Below are positions 14,596 through 17,175 of a DNA stretch of 17,175 nucleotides, piece after piece. The position numbers were made by a program, and so were the translations under genes. The stretch spans positions 1 through 17,175 of the forward strand of contig JAJYJN010000019.1 of assembly GCA_021789455.1 (NCBI GenBank), written 5' to 3'. Below the pieces are notes generated by a model. It was not told the DNA's origin. It made no database searches and was given only the letters and a program-made list of their open reading frames with translations. Origin of the DNA: a bacterium (GTDB lineage Bacteria; SZUA-79; Acidulodesulfobacterales; Acidulodesulfobacteraceae). Every line of letters starts with the position of its first letter. Within the stretch, counting starts at the first letter, position 1.

Positions 14596-14615
14596 GCGGC
14601 AGCGAAAGCAGCCGC
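14596..14615 (+). promoter_or_regulatory. GNRA-capped hairpin just upstream of the tpsA ribosome-binding site
   Basis: GCGGC (14596-14600) pairs with GCCGC (14611-14615). After an A-A mismatch, GC (14602-14603) pairs with GC (14608-14609), closing a GAAA tetraloop (14604-14607). This GC-rich stem stands out in AT-only surroundings. No T-run follows (GGGATAAAAAAGGAG comes next), so it is unlikely to be a terminator. A 5'-end mRNA stabiliser, a processing site or a translation control element is more plausible. Confidence 0.6.
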
Positions 14616-14624
14616 GGGATAAAA

Positions 14625-14630
14625 AAGGAG
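14625..14630 (+). promoter_or_regulatory. Strong Shine-Dalgarno site for tpsA
   Basis: AAGGAG at 14625-14630 lies 11 nt before the ATG at 14642. It is the only textbook ribosome-binding site I see in the window and fixes the tpsA start. An ATG at 14631 opens only a four-codon frame whose stop overlaps the tpsA start codon. Confidence 0.75.
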
Positions 14631-14641
14631 ATGATATTGGA

Positions 14642-17175
14642 ATGAAAGTAACCAACCTTTTATACAGGGCGTTAATATTAGCATTGATGTTTCTTTTTAC
14701 GTTCACTCAATCAGCCTTTGCCCTTCCTCAAGGAGCAGTGGTCGTTTCCGGACAGGCATCTTTTAAGAATACGGGCACTGGCAGTATGGACATCACTGCT
14801 TCCAATCAGGCGATAATCAATTATAACAGTTTTAATATAAACAGCGGGGAATCGGTAAATTTCATTCAGCCTTCAAACACCTCAGTACTGTTAAACAGAG
14901 TTGTCGGACAGGATCCTTCAAGCATTCTTGGCAGTCTTACGGCTAATGGAATCATCTTTCTAGTTAATCCCAACGGAATACTGTTTGGAAAAGGTTCGGT
15001 GGTAAATACAGGCAGTTTTCTGGCTTCTACTTTAGATATATCAGACTCAGACTTTCTTGCGGGAGATTACGATTTTAATTTAAAGTCAGGATACAGTCCG
15101 TCTTATATAATAAACCGCGGTTCCATAAGCGCTGTTCCCGGCGGTTTCGTGGTACTGGCTTCGCCGCTTGCGGTAAACGAGGGTAATATAATCGCAAAAC
15201 AGGGGAACGTAGTTATAGCAGGCGTTTCGCATTATACCGTAAGTTTCGACCAGAACGGGCTGATTAGCTTTGTGGTTCCCAGCGGTTACGGCACGGATGG
15301 GAATGTTCTTATCCCTGAATCCGATTTGGATAGCATAATAAGCGGCGTCGTGAACATGGACGGGGCTGTAGAAGCCAACGCGGTGGTAGAACAGAACGGA
15401 ACGGTTGAACTTGAGAATATAGGCGGCACCGCCATAAACTCCGGCGCGATAAACGCCGATGCATCGGGATCTAATGTAAACGCAGGTTCCGTTACATTAA
15501 ATTCGGACAAAGGAACTTTTTTGGTTAACGGCTCAAATATAACGGCAAACGGCATAGGGGACAATTCCTCAGGAGGAGATATTAGCGTTCTGTCAGGCGG
15601 CAATACATATATAGAAGCAGGGAACGTCGAGGCAAACGGCGGAATATACGGCGGCAGCGGAGGTTCCATAGAAGTAAGCGCCTTAAATAACCTTAACCTG
15701 AACGGCGGAACTTTAAGCGCATATGCTCCGGAAGGAACCGACGGAAGCATACTTTTCGACCCTGCCGACATGATAGTGTCGTCAAACAACATATCTCCCG
15801 GGTCAGACGTTAACTATTTAGCATCAAACAGCATAACAGTTGATTCAGGGGTGATTATTTCCACAAGGGATATAGGCGGCAGCACCAATTACCTTACTGC
15901 ATCTTCGACAGGCAACTCAGGTTCGATTACAATGGATGCGCCCAGTATAACCCTCGGCAGCGGTTCGGAACTTCTTTCGTTTGCTAATAACGGATATACG
16001 GGAGGGGATATAACGCTTACTGCAACGGCACTTCCGACCACCAACTTATTAACAGGAACAACCGTTGCGAATGCAAGCATTGCTTTGAACGGGGCATATC
16101 TGGACGGAAACGATATCTCTATGACGGCTTCGGCTGAAGCCGAAAATACTTTTAACGACAATTCTACCCCCGTTTCCCTTTATAGTTGGAGTCTTACTCC
16201 AAGCATAACCATAGCATCGGTTACTGCGGCGGCCAGCATAGCCGATGCTTCCGCTGAAATAACTGTAGGAAGCGGAACGACTATAAACGCCGCGAACCTT
16301 AATTTGCAATCTACGGCTACAACTTCGGCAGCAGTTTCATTAACAAATACCGCCGCAGGTATTGCATACGGAGAATCTAATCCTACCGCGATCGTCGATG
16401 TCCAATCAGGTTCTATCATTAACTCGTCAGGAAACGTTACCGTAGAATCTAATGCTAACAGCGCGGCGGATATAGAATCGCCGTCTTTTAATACAAGTAA
16501 TTTAAATACCCCGCTTCCGTTAACCGTAGCTTATTCCAGCGCCGCCGTAAATTCGACGTCGGAAGCTGAAGGCACGATTAATGCAGGAGGAAATATTTCG
16601 GTAGAGTCTAATGCAAATAAATCTTTAGTAACTTCCGCTTCAGGGTCATATTATAATGACAGTTCCTCAGGCACGGAAATTTTAGGCACGGCCGCGGCCG
16701 TTTCGCAATCGAATACTAACACTAATGCGTTATTATCCGGCAATGCGACTGCCGCAGGCAATATATCCGTGCAGTCGATAAATAAGATAACCGAAGACAA
16801 AACTGCCGCAGATTCGTCTTCGTCGTCATCAAGCACAGCCGCTAAAAGCGTTATCCCTTACAGCAATATTACGTCGGATATCGGACAATTTCTTACCTCA
16901 GTCGAAAGCAGTCCCAATTCCGAAAGCGGGGGAACCCCCGTTGAGCTTTCAGCTGCTTTTGCTTATGCCGATAACACGACCAATTCGTCCGCTTCTATAG
17001 GAAGCGGTTCCAGCGTAACGTCAACAGGAGGAGACATCAGCGTTCTTTCAAACCTTGATTATGTTCAGCCTGCCGGCACAGCGACTGACCAGGCCGAAGA
17101 GATGCAGACGCTGGCCACTGCATCTGTCCCGGCCCCTTCCACCTCAGGCACTTCAGGTTCAAGCACCTCAGGCAC
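14642..17175 (+). CDS. Two-partner secretion exoprotein TpsA, filamentous haemagglutinin type (3' end outside window)
   Basis: The frame is open from the ATG at 14642 to the window end: 844 codons and still running. Residues 1-27 are an ordinary signal peptide (cut after SAFA), without the long extension seen in some TpsA proteins. The TPS (haemagglutinin activity) domain spans about 29-210 and carries YNSFNINSGESVNFIQPS (61-78), VLLNRVVGQDPSSILGSL (82-99) and the signature VNPNGILFGKGSVVNTGSF (108-126). Beyond it, Gly/Ser/Ala/Asn-rich beta-helix-like repeats follow, with recurring strands such as GNVTVESNAN (16430), GNISVESNAN (16589), GNISVQSINK (16757) and GDISVLSNLD (17030). A Thr/Ser/Gly-rich stretch begins at the very end. 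TpsB just upstream would export it to the surface, most likely as a large adhesin. No cysteine-rich or toxin domain is visible in this part. Confidence 0.95.
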   Translation, partial: MKVTNLLYRALILALMFLFTFTQSAFALPQGAVVVSGQASFKNTGTGSMDITASNQAIINYNSFNINSGESVNFIQPSNTSVLLNRVVGQDPSSILGSLTANGIIFLVNPNGILFGKGSVVNTGSFLASTLDISDSDFLAGDYDFNLKSGYSPSYIINRGSISAVPGGFVVLASPLAVNEGNIIAKQGNVVIAGVSHYTVSFDQNGLISFVVPSGYGTDGNVLIPESDLDSIISGVVNMDGAVEANAVVEQNGTVELENIGGTAINSGAINADASGSNVNAGSVTLNSDKGTFLVNGSNITANGIGDNSSGGDISVLSGGNTYIEAGNVEANGGIYGGSGGSIEVSALNNLNLNGGTLSAYAPEGTDGSILFDPADMIVSSNNISPGSDVNYLASNSITVDSGVIISTRDIGGSTNYLTASSTGNSGSITMDAPSITLGSGSELLSFANNGYTGGDITLTATALPTTNLLTGTTVANASIALNGAYLDGNDISMTASAEAENTFNDNSTPVSLYSWSLTPSITIASVTAAASIADASAEITVGSGTTINAANLNLQSTATTSAAVSLTNTAAGIAYGESNPTAIVDVQSGSIINSSGNVTVESNANSAADIESPSFNTSNLNTPLPLTVAYSSAAVNSTSEAEGTINAGGNISVESNANKSLVTSASGSYYNDSSSGTEILGTAAAVSQSNTNTNALLSGNATAAGNISVQSINKITEDKTAADSSSSSSSTAAKSVIPYSNITSDIGQFLTSVESSPNSESGGTPVELSAAFAYADNTTNSSASIGSGSSVTSTGGDISVLSNLDYVQPAGTATDQAEEMQTLATASVPAPSTSGTSGSSTSG
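17141..17175 (+). repeat. Start of a 24-bp-period Thr-Ser-Gly repeat in tpsA, cut by the window edge
   Basis: ACCTCAGGCAC at 17141-17151 recurs exactly at 17165-17175, a 24-bp step (8 codons, TSGTSGSS then TSGT). Only one and a half units are in view, so whether it continues as an array is unknown. Confidence 0.5.

Noticed and set aside
14596..14615. GNRA hairpin as a cyclic-di-GMP riboswitch controlling the adhesin.
   Set aside because: The conserved core of the known class I aptamer and its second stem are not visible in the spacer.
15286..16836. Several reverse-strand open frames within tpsA.
   Set aside because: They are antisense shadows caused by the Gly/Ala/Ser-rich coding of tpsA, which leaves few stops on the other strand; the forward frame is continuous and has clear TPS-domain motifs.

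Overview
The window reads as chromosomal DNA of an AT-rich, Gram-negative (diderm) bacterium. Evidence for two membranes is a Kdo transferase gene (lipopolysaccharide synthesis), type II secretion (T2SS) pseudopilins, and a two-partner secretion (TPS) pair with an outer-membrane transporter. A GspN-type gene and a DUF3443-like lipoprotein would fit a deltaproteobacterial-type lineage, but this is inference and no ribosomal marker is present. Most genes start without a recognisable Shine-Dalgarno sequence; tpsA is the clear exception.

Left part (1-3774): the 3' end of a gspJ-like minor pseudopilin gene runs in from the left edge. It is followed by a reverse-strand gene for a small secreted beta-rich protein, then by a decayed gspM-like copy with two in-frame TAG codons and a frameshift. 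Its tail overlaps the 3' end of a reverse-strand lipoprotein gene whose product has two DTG motifs (DUF3443-like, pepsin-like layout). A short secreted protein of unknown function follows. The gspJ and gspM sequences here are paralogues of intact copies further right, so part of a T2SS cluster has been duplicated.

Middle part (3819-12123): an unusual T2SS cluster in the order gspJ, a 730-bp gap, gspG, gspF, gspN-like, gspH, then gspK on the opposite strand, then gspM and waaA (Kdo transferase). gspC, D, E, I and L are not in the window, so the system must be completed elsewhere if it works. A strong extended -10 promoter precedes gspN, and another precedes gspK on the reverse strand.

Right part (12124-17175): a 570-bp regulatory region contains a near-perfect sigma-54 (-24/-12) promoter, an 18-bp tandem direct repeat and a sigma-70-type promoter. 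It leads into tpsB (FhaC/ShlB-type transporter). tpsA (filamentous-haemagglutinin-type exoprotein) follows after 206 bp; it has a GNRA-capped hairpin just before its ribosome-binding site and is still open at the right edge. TpsB would export TpsA to the cell surface, probably as an adhesin, under alternative-sigma-factor control. I saw no CRISPR array, tRNA, rRNA, intact insertion sequence or defence system.
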